From Caulobacter endophyticus (GTDB lineage Bacteria; Pseudomonadota; Alphaproteobacteria; Caulobacterales; Caulobacteraceae): 64,000 nt of DNA. Under the pieces are notes generated by a model, which saw nothing but the letters and a program-made list of their open reading frames with translations, was not told the origin of the DNA and made no database searches. The position numbers and the translations under genes were made by a program. The DNA is taken from NCBI RefSeq assembly GCF_029543245.1, contig NZ_JARQWV010000005.1:62001-126000 (forward strand), in the 5' to 3' direction. Below, piece after piece: positions 44,503-53,936 of the stretch; position 1 is the first letter of the stretch; the number at the start of each line of letters is the position of its first letter.

Positions 44503-44838
44503 TTAGGCGGTCTGCTTGACGCCGGCTTCGGCCAGCCACTCGACGATCTTGCTCTTGGGCATGGCGCCGACCTTCATCGAGGTCATCTGGCCGCCGCGGA
44601 ACAGCATCATCGTCGGGATGCCGCGCACGCCGTAGCGGGCGGGGGTCATCTGGTTCTCGTCGATGTCGATCTTGGCGACCACGACCTGGTCGGCGAGCTC
44701 TTCGGAGATCTGCTCCAGGGCCGGGGCGATCTGCTTGCACGGGCCGCACCACGTGGCCCAGAAGTCGACGAGCACGGGGCCCTCGGCTTGCAGGACGTCT
44801 TGTTCGAAGGTGGCGTCGGTCACCGCAACGGTGCTCAT
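44503..44838 (-). CDS. trxA: Thioredoxin
   Basis: A 111-residue cytosolic thioredoxin, the general protein disulfide reductase. The active site WCGPC (Cys31, Cys34) follows VLVDFWAT. The cis-proline is in GIPTMMLF and the family PARYGVRG strand is intact. It lies 120 bases downstream of addA on the same strand, so it may be the end of the tsaE-addA cluster or have its own promoter in the gap. Confidence 0.97.
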   Translation of the reverse strand: MSTVAVTDATFEQDVLQAEGPVLVDFWATWCGPCKQIAPALEQISEELADQVVVAKIDIDENQMTPARYGVRGIPTMMLFRGGQMTSMKVGAMPKSKIVEWLAEAGVKQTA

Positions 44839-44958
44839 GGTCTGGCTCCTGGCTGGCGCGGCGGGTCGGGGGGATCGTCGCGCTAAATTGATAACAGTGG
44901 CGGTTGCGACCGCCTCTTGATCGAAGATGTAGGCGCGGGGGACGCGTCCGGCAATAAC

Positions 44959-47900
44959 TCAGAAGAGGCGCGAAAGCGCCGCGGCCCGCACGTTTTCTGG
45001 AACGACCATCAGTTTGGGACCGTCCGTCCACACGATCGCCGCCTCGATTCGGCGGCCCGGGAAGATCTCGGCCAGCACCGCCGCATAGACCGCCATCTGC
45101 GACAGATAGGCCGGATCGGCGTCCTCGATGCGGTCGGGCGAGGGGCGGTTGGTCTTGTAGTCGACCACCAGCACCCGCTCGGGATCGACCACCAGTCGGT
45201 CGACCCGGCCCGAGATCGCCATGCCCGCCGGCAGGGCCGCGGCGGCCCCGGCCAGCGAGGCTTCGGCGCGAGAGCCGGGGCCGAACACGGCGGCGAAGCG
45301 GTCGTCCTCCAGCACGCCGAAGGCGGCGGCGGTCATCTCGGTGCGCTGGGCGTCGGTCAGGTCGCGCTCGGCGGCCAGCAGGCGCGCGGCCGCGGCCCGT
45401 CGCCCGGCCGGGACGATATCGGGCAGCAGCTGCAGCAGCCGGTGGATGATCTCGCCCCGGCGATAGCGGCCCAGGCCCTCGATCTTCGCCAAGGGGGAAG
45501 GCGCCGAGCCGACCGCCTCCTCCTCGGCCTCCAGCGCCGAGGGCGCGGCCCAGCGGGCGCCGGCCGAGACGGGATCCGCAGCCCGCCGGGCCCAGTCGGG
45601 CAGGGGGGCGGGCGGCGTCTCGACCAGCTCGGCGGCCGGGGGGGCGGGCAGGGGATCGGGGCCGTAGCGCAGCACCCCGGTCTCCTCGTCGATCGTCCGC
45701 ACGTCACCCTCGACCTTGGGATGGGCGAAGGCGGCGCGGGCGGCGGCGTACCAGCCGCCGACGTTTTCGTCCTTGGTCCGCGCGTCGATGCGGCCGCACA
45801 GCACCAGACGATCCCGCGCCCGCGTCAGGCCCACATAGAGCAGGCGGTAAGCCTCCTGCTGGGCCTTGTCTTCGCGCAGTTTCCGCGCCGCCGCCGAGGC
45901 CTCGCAGTCCTGCTTGCCCGAGGCGCACCACAGGAAGCCCTTGTCCGCGGTGGCCAGCAGCGGCGAGCCGCGCGCCCCGCCCTTCATCGTCGTTTCGGGC
46001 AGGAAGACGATCGGCGCCTCCAGGCCCTTGGCGCCGTGGGCGGTCATCACCCGCACCTGCCGGCGCACGCCCTCCATCTCGCGCTTGACGACGATGTCCA
46101 GCGCGGCGAACTCGGCCACCAGGGTCTCCAGGTCGCGCACGCCGCGGGCCTCGGCGTTGGTGATCTGGGCCAGGAACTCGTCCAGGGCGTCGGCGGCCTC
46201 CTCGCCCAGGCGGGTGAGGGCGCGGGCGCGGTTGCTGACGTGGTTGGCGTCGAGCTTGCCCAGGAACAGGGCGTAGAATTCGTAAGGCTGACGACGACGG
46301 CGGGCGGTCAGCGCCCAGTCCAGCAGGGCGTGGGCCTCGCGCCAGGCCGGACGCTCGTCGGCCCGCGCCGACAGCACGCCCCACAGCGTTCCTTTCCGCC
46401 CTTTGGCCAGGGCGTAGAGATCATCGTCGGTCAGGGCGCAGAACGGGCTCTTGAGCAGCGCCGCCAGCGTCAGATCATCGTCCGGGAACAGGCAGAAGCG
46501 GCCCAGCGCCAGGAGGTCGTCGAACACGATGTGGGCCGACAGCGACAGCCGGTCGGCGCCGGCCACCGGCACGCCACGCCGCTTCAGCGCCCGCAGCACC
46601 TCCTCGAACAGCGCCTTGCGCCGCCGCACCAGCACCAGCACGTCGCCGTAGTGGGCGGGGCGCCAGACGCGGGCGTCCTTGTCGAACACCGCGTCGCCGC
46701 GCTCGACCAGGGCCTTGATCTCGGCGGCGATCTTTTCGGCCAGGCGGCGGTTGGCGCCCTGCTCGGTCTCGACGTCGAGCGGCGCGTCCCAGGCCTCCCG
46801 CTCGGCGGCGACCGGTTCGCGCTCCAGCGGCCACAGGTCGACGCAGCCCGGATGGTCCTTGCGGAAGGCCACGTGGGCGGGGATGTCCTCGCCCGTGGGG
46901 GCCAGGCCCAGCCGGGCGTCGGGCGCCTCGAACAGGGCGTCGACGAAATCCAGCACCTGGCGTGTCGAGCGGTACGAAGTCGACAGCGGCACGGCCCGCC
47001 CCACCCGGCCGACGGCCTCGATGCGGGCGATGTACTGTTGCGTCTCGATCAGCAGCCGCTCGGGCTGGGCGCCCTGGAACGAATAGATCGACTGCTTCTC
47101 GTCGCCGACGATGAACAGGGTGCGGCCGTCGGCGGCCTTGCCGTCGCGGCCCGGCGCCCCGGCCCCGGCGAAGAAGTCCTCGGTCAGGGCCGACAGGATC
47201 TCCCACTGCTCGGGGGCGGTGTCCTGGGCCTCGTCCAGCAGGATGTGGGATACCCCGCCGTCCAGCTTGTAGAGCACCCAGGCCGCGTCGACCTTGCGGG
47301 TCAGCAGGTCGCGGGTCTTCTCGATCAGGTCGGAGAAGTCGAGCGCGCCATGGGCCTGCTTCTGCGCGATGAACTCGGCCAGATAGAGCGCCGCCAGCCG
47401 CATGGCCGCGACGCTGTCCTCGGCCACCTTGGCGGCGCGGAGGAACTCACGGGCCTCCTCCAGGCGCTCCTGCTCGGCCAGCAGCTGCTCGCGCAGGTCC
47501 TCGCGGCTTTTCAGGCCCGAGGTCTTGCCGACCCAGGTCGCCGGCGTGCCGACGCCCTTCTCGGTGAACAGCACGGCCAGGGCGTCGTCGAGCGTGGCGG
47601 CGGGATTGGTCGCCACCGCCCGCATCTGGTCGGCGCACTTGATGTCGGTCTTGCCGCCGCCCGACAGCACGTCGGCGACCGAGCGCCAGAACACCGGATC
47701 CAGGTCGTCCATGGCCTGGGCGGCGATCTCTTCGGCGGTGGTCGGCTCGGGAAAGCCGCAGGCTTGCCAGATGTCGGCGATCACGCCCTCCAGGCCGCCG
47801 GCGCGGTCGAGATAGGCGGCGATGTTGGCGCGCTGGTGCTCGAAGGTGGCGAACATCGCCTCGAACGAGGCGAAGTCCAGCGCCACCGAGAAGCGGGCAT

Positions 47901-48429
47901 AGGCCTGGGAGAATTCGTTGTCGGTGGCGGTGACGAAGGCGGCCAGCTTGTGCAGGGCGGCCTGGGCCACGGCGGCCGAAGCGCCGTCGTCCATCACCTC
48001 GAAGCCTGGCGAGACGCCGGCCTCGATCGGAAAACGCCGCAGCAGCTTCTCGCAGAAGGCGTGGATGGTCTGGATCTTCAGGCCGCCGGGCGTCTCCAGC
48101 GCCTTGGCGAACAGGCTGCGGGCCTTCGACAGGGCCAGGGCGTCGAAGTCGCTTTCCGGGCGGTCGACCAGACCCGCGATCTCGGCGCGCAGGGCCTCGT
48201 CGGGCGTGACGCACCACTTGCCCAGGCGGTCGAACAGCCGGTGCTGCATCTCGGCGGCGGCGGCCTTGGTGTAGGTCACGCACAGGATCGCCGCCGGCTC
48301 GGCGCCGCCCAGCAGCAGGCGCGCGACCCGGTCGATCAGGGTCTTGGTCTTGCCCGAACCGGCGTTGGCCGTGACGAAGGCCGAGATGGCGGGGTCAGCG
48401 GCGAGGCGTTGGGGGTCGAGGACGGTCAT
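44959..48429 (-). CDS. addA: Double-strand-break repair helicase AddA
   Basis: A 1156-residue UvrD-type helicase with a C-terminal RecB-like nuclease; with AddB it resects broken ends before RecA loading. The Walker A motif ANAGSGKT (21-28) is in an N-terminus typical of alphaproteobacterial AddA. Later motifs include ILCVTYTKAAAAEM (Ia), HILLDEAQDTAPEQW (II), VGDEKQSIYSFQGA (III), VMTAHGAKGLEAP (V) and LLYVGLTRARDRL (VI). The nuclease motif is VLVVDYKTNRP near the C-terminus. The ATG at 48429 follows GGGGGAGGAG, which is the end of a palindromic repeat. A long in-frame extension through the repeat is unlikely to be translated. Confidence 0.96.
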   Translation of the reverse strand: MTVLDPQRLAADPAISAFVTANAGSGKTKTLIDRVARLLLGGAEPAAILCVTYTKAAAAEMQHRLFDRLGKWCVTPDEALRAEIAGLVDRPESDFDALALSKARSLFAKALETPGGLKIQTIHAFCEKLLRRFPIEAGVSPGFEVMDDGASAAVAQAALHKLAAFVTATDNEFSQAYARFSVALDFASFEAMFATFEHQRANIAAYLDRAGGLEGVIADIWQACGFPEPTTAEEIAAQAMDDLDPVFWRSVADVLSGGGKTDIKCADQMRAVATNPAATLDDALAVLFTEKGVGTPATWVGKTSGLKSREDLREQLLAEQERLEEAREFLRAAKVAEDSVAAMRLAALYLAEFIAQKQAHGALDFSDLIEKTRDLLTRKVDAAWVLYKLDGGVSHILLDEAQDTAPEQWEILSALTEDFFAGAGAPGRDGKAADGRTLFIVGDEKQSIYSFQGAQPERLLIETQQYIARIEAVGRVGRAVPLSTSYRSTRQVLDFVDALFEAPDARLGLAPTGEDIPAHVAFRKDHPGCVDLWPLEREPVAAEREAWDAPLDVETEQGANRRLAEKIAAEIKALVERGDAVFDKDARVWRPAHYGDVLVLVRRRKALFEEVLRALKRRGVPVAGADRLSLSAHIVFDDLLALGRFCLFPDDDLTLAALLKSPFCALTDDDLYALAKGRKGTLWGVLSARADERPAWREAHALLDWALTARRRRQPYEFYALFLGKLDANHVSNRARALTRLGEEAADALDEFLAQITNAEARGVRDLETLVAEFAALDIVVKREMEGVRRQVRVMTAHGAKGLEAPIVFLPETTMKGGARGSPLLATADKGFLWCASGKQDCEASAAARKLREDKAQQEAYRLLYVGLTRARDRLVLCGRIDARTKDENVGGWYAAARAAFAHPKVEGDVRTIDEETGVLRYGPDPLPAPPAAELVETPPAPLPDWARRAADPVSAGARWAAPSALEAEEEAVGSAPSPLAKIEGLGRYRRGEIIHRLLQLLPDIVPAGRRAAAARLLAAERDLTDAQRTEMTAAAFGVLEDDRFAAVFGPGSRAEASLAGAAAALPAGMAISGRVDRLVVDPERVLVVDYKTNRPSPDRIEDADPAYLSQMAVYAAVLAEIFPGRRIEAAIVWTDGPKLMVVPENVRAAALSRLF

Positions 48430-48436
48430 GGGCGAA

Positions 48437-48675
48437 CTCCTCCCCCGCAAAGCGGGGGAGGTGGCGCGCTGCGAATACGCAGCGTGACGGAGGGGGCGAC
48501 CGCCGCTGCCCCGCCCAGTCTCGGGGCCGGGCGCGCGGCGGGGGCCGCCGGGCGCGGGCCACCGCGGCCGGGCGGGGGGGGGAGGGCCAGGTCGAGCGCG
48601 CGCCGGACGCGGCCCCGCCCAGTCTCGCCCCCTCCACCACTTCGTGGTCCCCCTCCCCCGGTCCACGGGGGAGGA
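48437..48675. repeat. Palindromic repeat, family A' (copy 7), between addB and addA
   Basis: Left end CTCCTCCCCCGCAAAGCGGG then TGGCGCGCTGCGAATACGCA and GTGACGGAGGGGGCG; right end TCTCGCCCCCTCCACCACTT, CGTGGTCCCCCTCCCCCGG and CACGGGGGAGGAG. Nearly the same element lies at 58041-58175. This copy carries about 100 extra bases of extremely GC-rich sequence (about 48505-48620) in which CCCCGCCCAGTCTCG appears twice. Confidence 0.85.
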
Positions 48676-48705
48676 GATTGCCGTGTCGCGCCAGGTCCAG
48701 CGCCC

Positions 48706-51660
48706 TCATTCCCCGTCCCCCTCGTCGCCGCTGGTCGACCACTCGAACACCCGGGCCAGGTGGCCGTAGTCGCCGGCATGGTCGTGCACGAACTGCGGCG
48801 CGGTGCGCGACAGGTAGGGACGGTCGGGATCGTCGTACTTGCGGATCAGCTCCACGAGGCCGTCGAAGGCCTTGCGGGCGGCCTCCTCGCTTTCGGGGCC
48901 GGCGGCGGCGCGGGTCTGTTCCTCGCCGGCCGGGCGGCGGCCGGTGACGCGCACATAGGTCAGGTCGCCCGGCGCGCGCGGGCCGATGTCCTTGAAGCCG
49001 CCGTTCTGCAGGATGGCGGCCGTCAGGGTCAGCTGCGGCGAGAAGCCGGTGTCGACCTGCTTCTGGCTGGGGGCCGCGCCGGTCTTGTAGTCGAGGATGT
49101 GGGCGGCGTCGCCGTCGCGGGTGGGCTCGATGCGGTCGGTCTTGGCCGTCAGGGTGAAGGGCCGGCCGTCGACCTGGAAGGCGATCTCGCCGGCGGCCTC
49201 GACCACGATCTTCTGCGCCCCCGCGCGGCGGCGGGCCTCCAGCTCCATGACCCACAGGGCGGCTTCGCGGGCCAGGGCGCGTTCACGCGCCAGGGCCGAG
49301 GGCGGCATGCCGGCGGCGACCAGTTCGGCGATGTAGAGGCCCTCGAATATCTCCGCGCCATCGGCCGGCAGGGCGTCGGGATAGGTCAAGGCGAACACCT
49401 CGAACGCCGCGTGGATCGCCGTGCCGCGCGCCCGCGCCTCCACCGGCTCGTCCGGACGGTCGAGGGGATAGAGCTTGAGGATGTCGCGCGCCCACACCGA
49501 ATAGGGATCGCGGGTCAGGGCCTCGACGCGGGTGACGGCCATCCTGCGCGGGCGGTCCTCGACCGGCGGGCAGGGGGCGGGCCGCTTGACCGGGGCGTAA
49601 GGGCCGGGTGCGTCCAGGGCGCGGGCCCAGTCCAGCACGTCGGAGCGCTCGGTCAGGGAGAGGCCCGCGCCGCGCGCCAGGGTCTTCATCCGCCACAGCC
49701 AGCGGCTCTCGACGGCCGGCGCGCCGCCGCGACGCTGGCTGTGCACCAGGATCACGTCGGGGGCGCTGGCGGCCTGGGCGAAGTCGTGGGCGGTCAGGCC
49801 GATCTTCCGCTCGGGCGGCGGCAGGCCGAGCTTGCCGCGCATCGGCCGCGACAGGAACGGGTCGATCGGCGCGGCCTGCGGCCAGACGCCTTCCTCCAGC
49901 CCCGCCAGGATCAGGCGGTCGGCGCGGACGAGACGGGCCTCGATGGCGCCCAGCATGCGCAGCTGCGGATGGGTGGCGCCGCCGACGCGCAGGGTCTCCT
50001 CGTCGACCAGCCGGCCCAGCAGGTCGAGGAAGCCCAGCGGATTGGTCGGCGGCAGGGCCTGGCCGTCGTCGATCAGCGCCGAGACCAGCGCCGCCAGCGC
50101 CTCGCCGCCCGAACCGGCCCACAGCTGTGACGGCTCGACCAGGCTTTCCAGCGCTTTCGCCAGCGCTTCGGCGGCCAGGTGCGGCGGGGCGACGGGACCG
50201 GCGGCATAGGGGGCGCAGGCGATCTCGACGGCGGCGTGGATGCGGCGGGCCAGGTCCTGGGCCTCGGGGTGTTCGGCGATCCGGCGTTCCAGGGCGGCGG
50301 CGTCCACCGGCGCGGGGCCGCGCAGGCCCTTGAGCTCCAGCGTCCGGGCGGCCTCGTCGGCCTTCAGCAGCGGGTGCTTGGCCACCGACAGCAGGCCGAC
50401 GGGATCCAGCGGGGCCAGCACCAGGGCGGCCAGCTTGCGGGCCAGCACCGCCGGGGCCGAGGCCGCCAGCGGCGCGCCGGCCGAGCTGTCGGGCACGACG
50501 CCCCAGCGGGCCAGATAGAGACCCGCCCGGCGGGCCAGCTGCTGGTCGGGGGTGACGAGGGCGGCGGTCTTGCCCGGGGTCTCCAGCGCCTCGCGCAGCA
50601 GCAGGGCGCAGGCCAGGGCGGCCTCTTCCTCGCCCGAGGCGTTGACGAGGGACAGGCCCGACAGGCCCTCGGCGATCGGGTCGACTCTGGCGGACTCCGC
50701 CCGCAGCTTGGCGATCTGGGCCAGCCAGTCGGCGGTGGCCTCGGCCGGGCGCAGGGCCTCGTTGACCAGGCGGCGGCGCCAGCGGCCGCGGCTGTCGGCC
50801 TCGTTGCGCCAGCGGCGGACGACGCCGCGATCGACGCCCGCACGGTGGAGAAGTCGGCGCATGGCCCCCTGGGGGTGCTGCTCGCCGACCTGGTCCCAGG
50901 CCTCGCCGGCCAGGTCTTCGTCCAGGCCCGGCAGCACAACGCAGCCCTGCGGCGCATTGGCGACGGCGATCAGCAGGTCGGCGGTGGCCGGCGCGGTGCC
51001 GGTCGAGCCGGCGGCGACCAGCACGCCCGGCGGCGGATTGGCCATCCACTGCTTGGCCAGTTCCCGCAGCAGGGCGACGCGACGGGCGCTGACGTCCATC
51101 ATCTGGAGGTCTTGCAGACGGGAGGACCAGCCCTCGACCATGGCCCGGATGAAGCGGGCCGAGACCTGCCAGTGGGCGGCCAGGTCCCCGTCGGCCAGAC
51201 CATCGAGGCGCTCGATGATCGGCACCTCCTCGATCTGGCAGCTGTCGAGCAGGTCGGACACGGCCTTGGCCATCTCCAGGGCCTGGCCGGCGCTGGGCGG
51301 GCTGTCGAGCAGCGAGGCGTTGTCGTGCACCAGCCGCGCCAGCTCGAACCGGCGGCGGCGACCCGAGACGGCCGGGGGCAGGTCCAGCGCCAGGTCGCCC
51401 GGCTCGAACGGCGGCTCGCCCTCGTCAAGGTCGCCCAGCGGGCGGATCTGCGGCAGCAGCACGGCCCGCCCGCCGTTCACCGCCAGGAAGGCGTCGGCCA
51501 GAGCTCGTGCGCCGCGCCGGGTGGGGGTCAGCAGGGTGGCGTGCGACAGGGCGTCGGGGCCCAGGTGCGAAAGGCGCTCCACGAGGCCGGCGGCCACGTC
51601 GTCGACGAACGGCCGGTGGGCTGGGATCGAGAACCAGCCGGAGCCGGCCGGGCCGCTCAT
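48706..51660 (-). CDS. addB: Double-strand-break repair nuclease AddB
   Basis: A 984-residue AddB protein, partner of AddA. It has a degenerate helicase fold; a classical Walker A is not seen at the N-terminus (TLLTPTRRGARALADAFL). The central region has the alphaproteobacterial AddB pattern VRADRLILAGLEEGVWPQAAP and RKIGLTAHDFAQAA. The C-terminal nuclease retains AHILDYKTGAAPSQKQVDTG. Its start codon overlaps the murU stop (ATGA). Large size and order addB-addA match alphaproteobacteria; the Bacillus type has an iron-sulfur cluster, which I did not verify here. Confidence 0.95.
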   Translation of the reverse strand: MSGPAGSGWFSIPAHRPFVDDVAAGLVERLSHLGPDALSHATLLTPTRRGARALADAFLAVNGGRAVLLPQIRPLGDLDEGEPPFEPGDLALDLPPAVSGRRRRFELARLVHDNASLLDSPPSAGQALEMAKAVSDLLDSCQIEEVPIIERLDGLADGDLAAHWQVSARFIRAMVEGWSSRLQDLQMMDVSARRVALLRELAKQWMANPPPGVLVAAGSTGTAPATADLLIAVANAPQGCVVLPGLDEDLAGEAWDQVGEQHPQGAMRRLLHRAGVDRGVVRRWRNEADSRGRWRRRLVNEALRPAEATADWLAQIAKLRAESARVDPIAEGLSGLSLVNASGEEEAALACALLLREALETPGKTAALVTPDQQLARRAGLYLARWGVVPDSSAGAPLAASAPAVLARKLAALVLAPLDPVGLLSVAKHPLLKADEAARTLELKGLRGPAPVDAAALERRIAEHPEAQDLARRIHAAVEIACAPYAAGPVAPPHLAAEALAKALESLVEPSQLWAGSGGEALAALVSALIDDGQALPPTNPLGFLDLLGRLVDEETLRVGGATHPQLRMLGAIEARLVRADRLILAGLEEGVWPQAAPIDPFLSRPMRGKLGLPPPERKIGLTAHDFAQAASAPDVILVHSQRRGGAPAVESRWLWRMKTLARGAGLSLTERSDVLDWARALDAPGPYAPVKRPAPCPPVEDRPRRMAVTRVEALTRDPYSVWARDILKLYPLDRPDEPVEARARGTAIHAAFEVFALTYPDALPADGAEIFEGLYIAELVAAGMPPSALARERALAREAALWVMELEARRRAGAQKIVVEAAGEIAFQVDGRPFTLTAKTDRIEPTRDGDAAHILDYKTGAAPSQKQVDTGFSPQLTLTAAILQNGGFKDIGPRAPGDLTYVRVTGRRPAGEEQTRAAAGPESEEAARKAFDGLVELIRKYDDPDRPYLSRTAPQFVHDHAGDYGHLARVFEWSTSGDEGDGE

Positions 51661-52370
51661 TGCGCCAGCTTCGCCTCGGCCTCGTCGCGCGCGCCGGGAT
51701 CGCCGACATGCATCCAGAAGCCGTCCATCACCACGCCGTGCACGCGGCCCAGCGGCGCCAGCCTGCGCCAGATGGTCGCCAGCGAGAACGCGCCGTCGGG
51801 GCCGTCGTCGACCAGGCCCGGCTTGCAGATGTGCACGCCCATATAGGCGAAAGGCGCGCTGGCGGCCTCGCCCCGGAAGGTCAGGGCGCCGTCGCCCGCC
51901 ATGAAGAAGTCGCCGGCCCCGTCGAAGCCCAGGGTGCGGTCCAGCCGCGCCAGCAGCAGGCAGACGTCCATCTTTTCCGGATCCCAGGCCTTGGCCAGGG
52001 TCTCGATCGCGGGGGCGCCATCCTCGGTCCACACTGAGTCGATATTGGCGACGAACACCGGATCCTCGCCCAGCAGCGGCCGAGCCTTGCGCAGGCCGCC
52101 GCCGGTTTCGAGCAGTTCGCCGCGCTCGTCGGAGATGACGATCGCAGGCGCGCCCGTGCGGGTCTTCAGGTGGGCTTCCAGGCGGTCGGCGAAGGCGTGG
52201 ACGTTGACCACGGCCGTCTCGACGCCCGCTTCGGCCAGACGGTCGAGCATGTGGTCGATCAGGGTGCGGCCGGCGACCTCGACCAGCGCCTTGGGCCGGT
52301 CGTTGGTCAGCGGGCGCATCCGGGTGCCCAGGCCGGCGGCCAGGACCATCGCTTTCTTCGGAGAGGTCAT
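51657..52370 (-). CDS. murU: MurU-type nucleotidyltransferase
   Basis: A 237-residue sugar-phosphate nucleotidyltransferase, with signature AAGLGTRMRPLTNDRPKAL (11-29) and a metal-site aspartate in VANIDSVW. Directly next to an AmgK-like kinase, it fits MurU, which makes UDP-MurNAc from MurNAc-1-phosphate and UTP in the peptidoglycan recycling shortcut known from Pseudomonas. By this route the cell bypasses the fosfomycin-sensitive MurA step. Both ends overlap neighbours by the ATGA pattern, showing tight coupling to amgK and addB. Confidence 0.85.
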   Translation of the reverse strand: MTSPKKAMVLAAGLGTRMRPLTNDRPKALVEVAGRTLIDHMLDRLAEAGVETAVVNVHAFADRLEAHLKTRTGAPAIVISDERGELLETGGGLRKARPLLGEDPVFVANIDSVWTEDGAPAIETLAKAWDPEKMDVCLLLARLDRTLGFDGAGDFFMAGDGALTFRGEAASAPFAYMGVHICKPGLVDDGPDGAFSLATIWRRLAPLGRVHGVVMDGFWMHVGDPGARDEAEAKLAQ

Positions 52371-53452
52371 GCGCGGGCCTCCGCCGGGACGTGGGCGTCG
52401 AACCAGGACTTCAGCCCCGCCAGCGCCGGATCGGCCAGGCAGCTGTCGAGATAGCGCCACAGGCGCGGCATGAAGCTCTCGTACTTGGGCTTGCCGTCGC
52501 GGGTGACCAGGCGCGCGAAGATGCCGAGGATGCGGGCGATGTTGAGCGCCCCCAACGCGTGATAGTCGGCCAGGAACTGCGTGCGATCCAGGTCCGGCCG
52601 GGCGGCCAGGTAGCGGTCGAGGCCGCGCTGCTCGATCTGCGGCGACACGTCGCGGCGGGCGTCGTGCAGCAGCATAGAGAAGTCCCAGGCCGGGTGGGCG
52701 ACCACGGCGTCCTGGAAGTCGATCAGGCCGACGCGGGCCGGGCCCTCGCGAGCCGGCAGCCACAGCAGGTTCTCGGCGTGATAGTCGCGGTGGCAGAAGA
52801 CGCTGGCGCCGGCCTCGGCGCGGGCGCGGATCGGCGTCCACAGCGCCTGCCAGTCGGCGAGGGCCGCGGCGTCGAAGGTAACCGGCTTCAGCTTGGGCAG
52901 CCACTCGACGAACAGGTCCTGGGCCATCTGCAGCGCCAGGTCGTCATAGGTCAGCAGCGGCCAGGTCGAGCCGCCGGCCTCCAGCACCGCTGGGGGCCTG
53001 GCCGCGTGCAGGGCGACCAGGGCGTCGACGGCGGCGTCGTACATCAGGGGCTCGTCGCCGCCGTTGGCGATCACGGTGGCGTAGAGGTCGTCGCCCAGGT
53101 CTTCCAGCACGGCCAGGCCCAGGGCCGGCTCGGCGGCCAGCACCTCGGGGGCGGAAAGGCCTTGGGCCCGCAGCCAGCCGGCCACGGCCACGAAGGCGTC
53201 CACCCGGCCGGCGGCCAGGCGATAGGCGGCGTTGAAGCCCAGCGCGCGGCGCTCGTCGGGCGTGGCGCCGGGCGGGCAGGGGGCGGTCTCCAGGGCCGGC
53301 GGCTGGTCCATGAAGATGAAGGTCGCCTCGCCGCGATACAGGCGCTCGTACGAACGGGTCGAGGCGTCGCCGCCCAGCGGCTGGCGGCGTACGTCGCCAT
53401 AGCCGTTACGGGCCAGGAAGTCGGCCTTCAGGGTCTCGCGGTCAGAGCTCAA
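52367..53452 (-). CDS. amgK: AmgK-type sugar 1-kinase (aminoglycoside phosphotransferase fold)
   Basis: A 361-residue kinase of the APH fold. The ATP-site and lobes match: GGDASTRSYERLYRG near residue 27, the catalytic loop FCHRDYHAENLLWLP (about 217) and the metal-binding LIDFQDAVVAHPAWDF. With murU adjacent, the likely role is anomeric phosphorylation of N-acetylmuramic acid (and GlcNAc), feeding UDP-MurNAc recycling. The start overlaps the tsaE 3' end by 11 bases. An unrelated small-molecule kinase is possible but less likely given context. Confidence 0.85.
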   Translation of the reverse strand: MSSDRETLKADFLARNGYGDVRRQPLGGDASTRSYERLYRGEATFIFMDQPPALETAPCPPGATPDERRALGFNAAYRLAAGRVDAFVAVAGWLRAQGLSAPEVLAAEPALGLAVLEDLGDDLYATVIANGGDEPLMYDAAVDALVALHAARPPAVLEAGGSTWPLLTYDDLALQMAQDLFVEWLPKLKPVTFDAAALADWQALWTPIRARAEAGASVFCHRDYHAENLLWLPAREGPARVGLIDFQDAVVAHPAWDFSMLLHDARRDVSPQIEQRGLDRYLAARPDLDRTQFLADYHALGALNIARILGIFARLVTRDGKPKYESFMPRLWRYLDSCLADPALAGLKSWFDAHVPAEARA

Positions 53453-53936
53453 GCTTGCGTTCCTTGAAGGCGCCGAAGGGGGTGATGCGGACGCGGCGCG
53501 CTTCGCCAGCCGTATCGTCCAGAACAGGCGAAATCTCTACATCGAGTCGGTGCGGGGGCAGGCGGCCCTCCAGGCGCTGGGGCCACTCGATCAGGGCCGC
53601 GCCGTCCTCCAGCGCCTCGAGCAGGCCGATCTCGTAGGCCTCGTCCGGGTCCTCCAGGCGATAGAGGTCGAAATGGGCCAGGGGGAACTCGGCCGCCTCG
53701 TAGAACTGCACCAGGGTGAAGGTCGGGCTGGGCACCTCTTCCTCGGGCGAGGTCAGGGCGCGTACCAGGGCCCGGGCCAGGGTCGACTTGCCCGCGCCGA
53801 GCGGGCCGTACAGGCACAGGGCCGCGCCGGGGAACAGCACGGCGGCCAGGCTCGCGCCCAGCGCCTTGGTCGCGGCCTCGTCGGCCAGGTCGATTTCGAG
53901 GGAGGCGGCGCCCCCGGGCGCCTGTGGCGTAGACAT
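53442..53936 (-). CDS. tsaE: tRNA t6A synthesis ATPase TsaE
   Basis: A 164-residue P-loop ATPase of the TsaBCDE complex, which adds threonylcarbamoyl to adenosine 37 of ANN-reading tRNAs. Walker A GPLGAGKST is at 44-52, preceded by ALCLY. The conserved SPTFTLVQFYE and HFDLYRLEDPDEAYEIG follow, then ALIEWPQRL. It is first in the cluster tsaE-amgK-murU-addB-addA-trxA; the gap to the divergent CPDC gene (116 bases) probably holds the promoter. Confidence 0.95.
   Translation of the reverse strand: MSTPQAPGGAASLEIDLADEAATKALGASLAAVLFPGAALCLYGPLGAGKSTLARALVRALTSPEEEVPSPTFTLVQFYEAAEFPLAHFDLYRLEDPDEAYEIGLLEALEDGAALIEWPQRLEGRLPPHRLDVEISPVLDDTAGEARRVRITPFGAFKERKLEL

Noticed and set aside
48395..49255. 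Long open frames running through the addB-addA repeat as coding sequence
   Set aside because: They are explained by the repeat having no stop codons in several frames. The protein-like signal begins only at the addA and addB starts.
44917..50130. A 1737-residue plus-strand open frame opposite addA and addB
   Set aside because: It is a shadow of the addA and addB genes, caused by G/C-rich third positions. It runs through the repeat and shows no recognisable fold.
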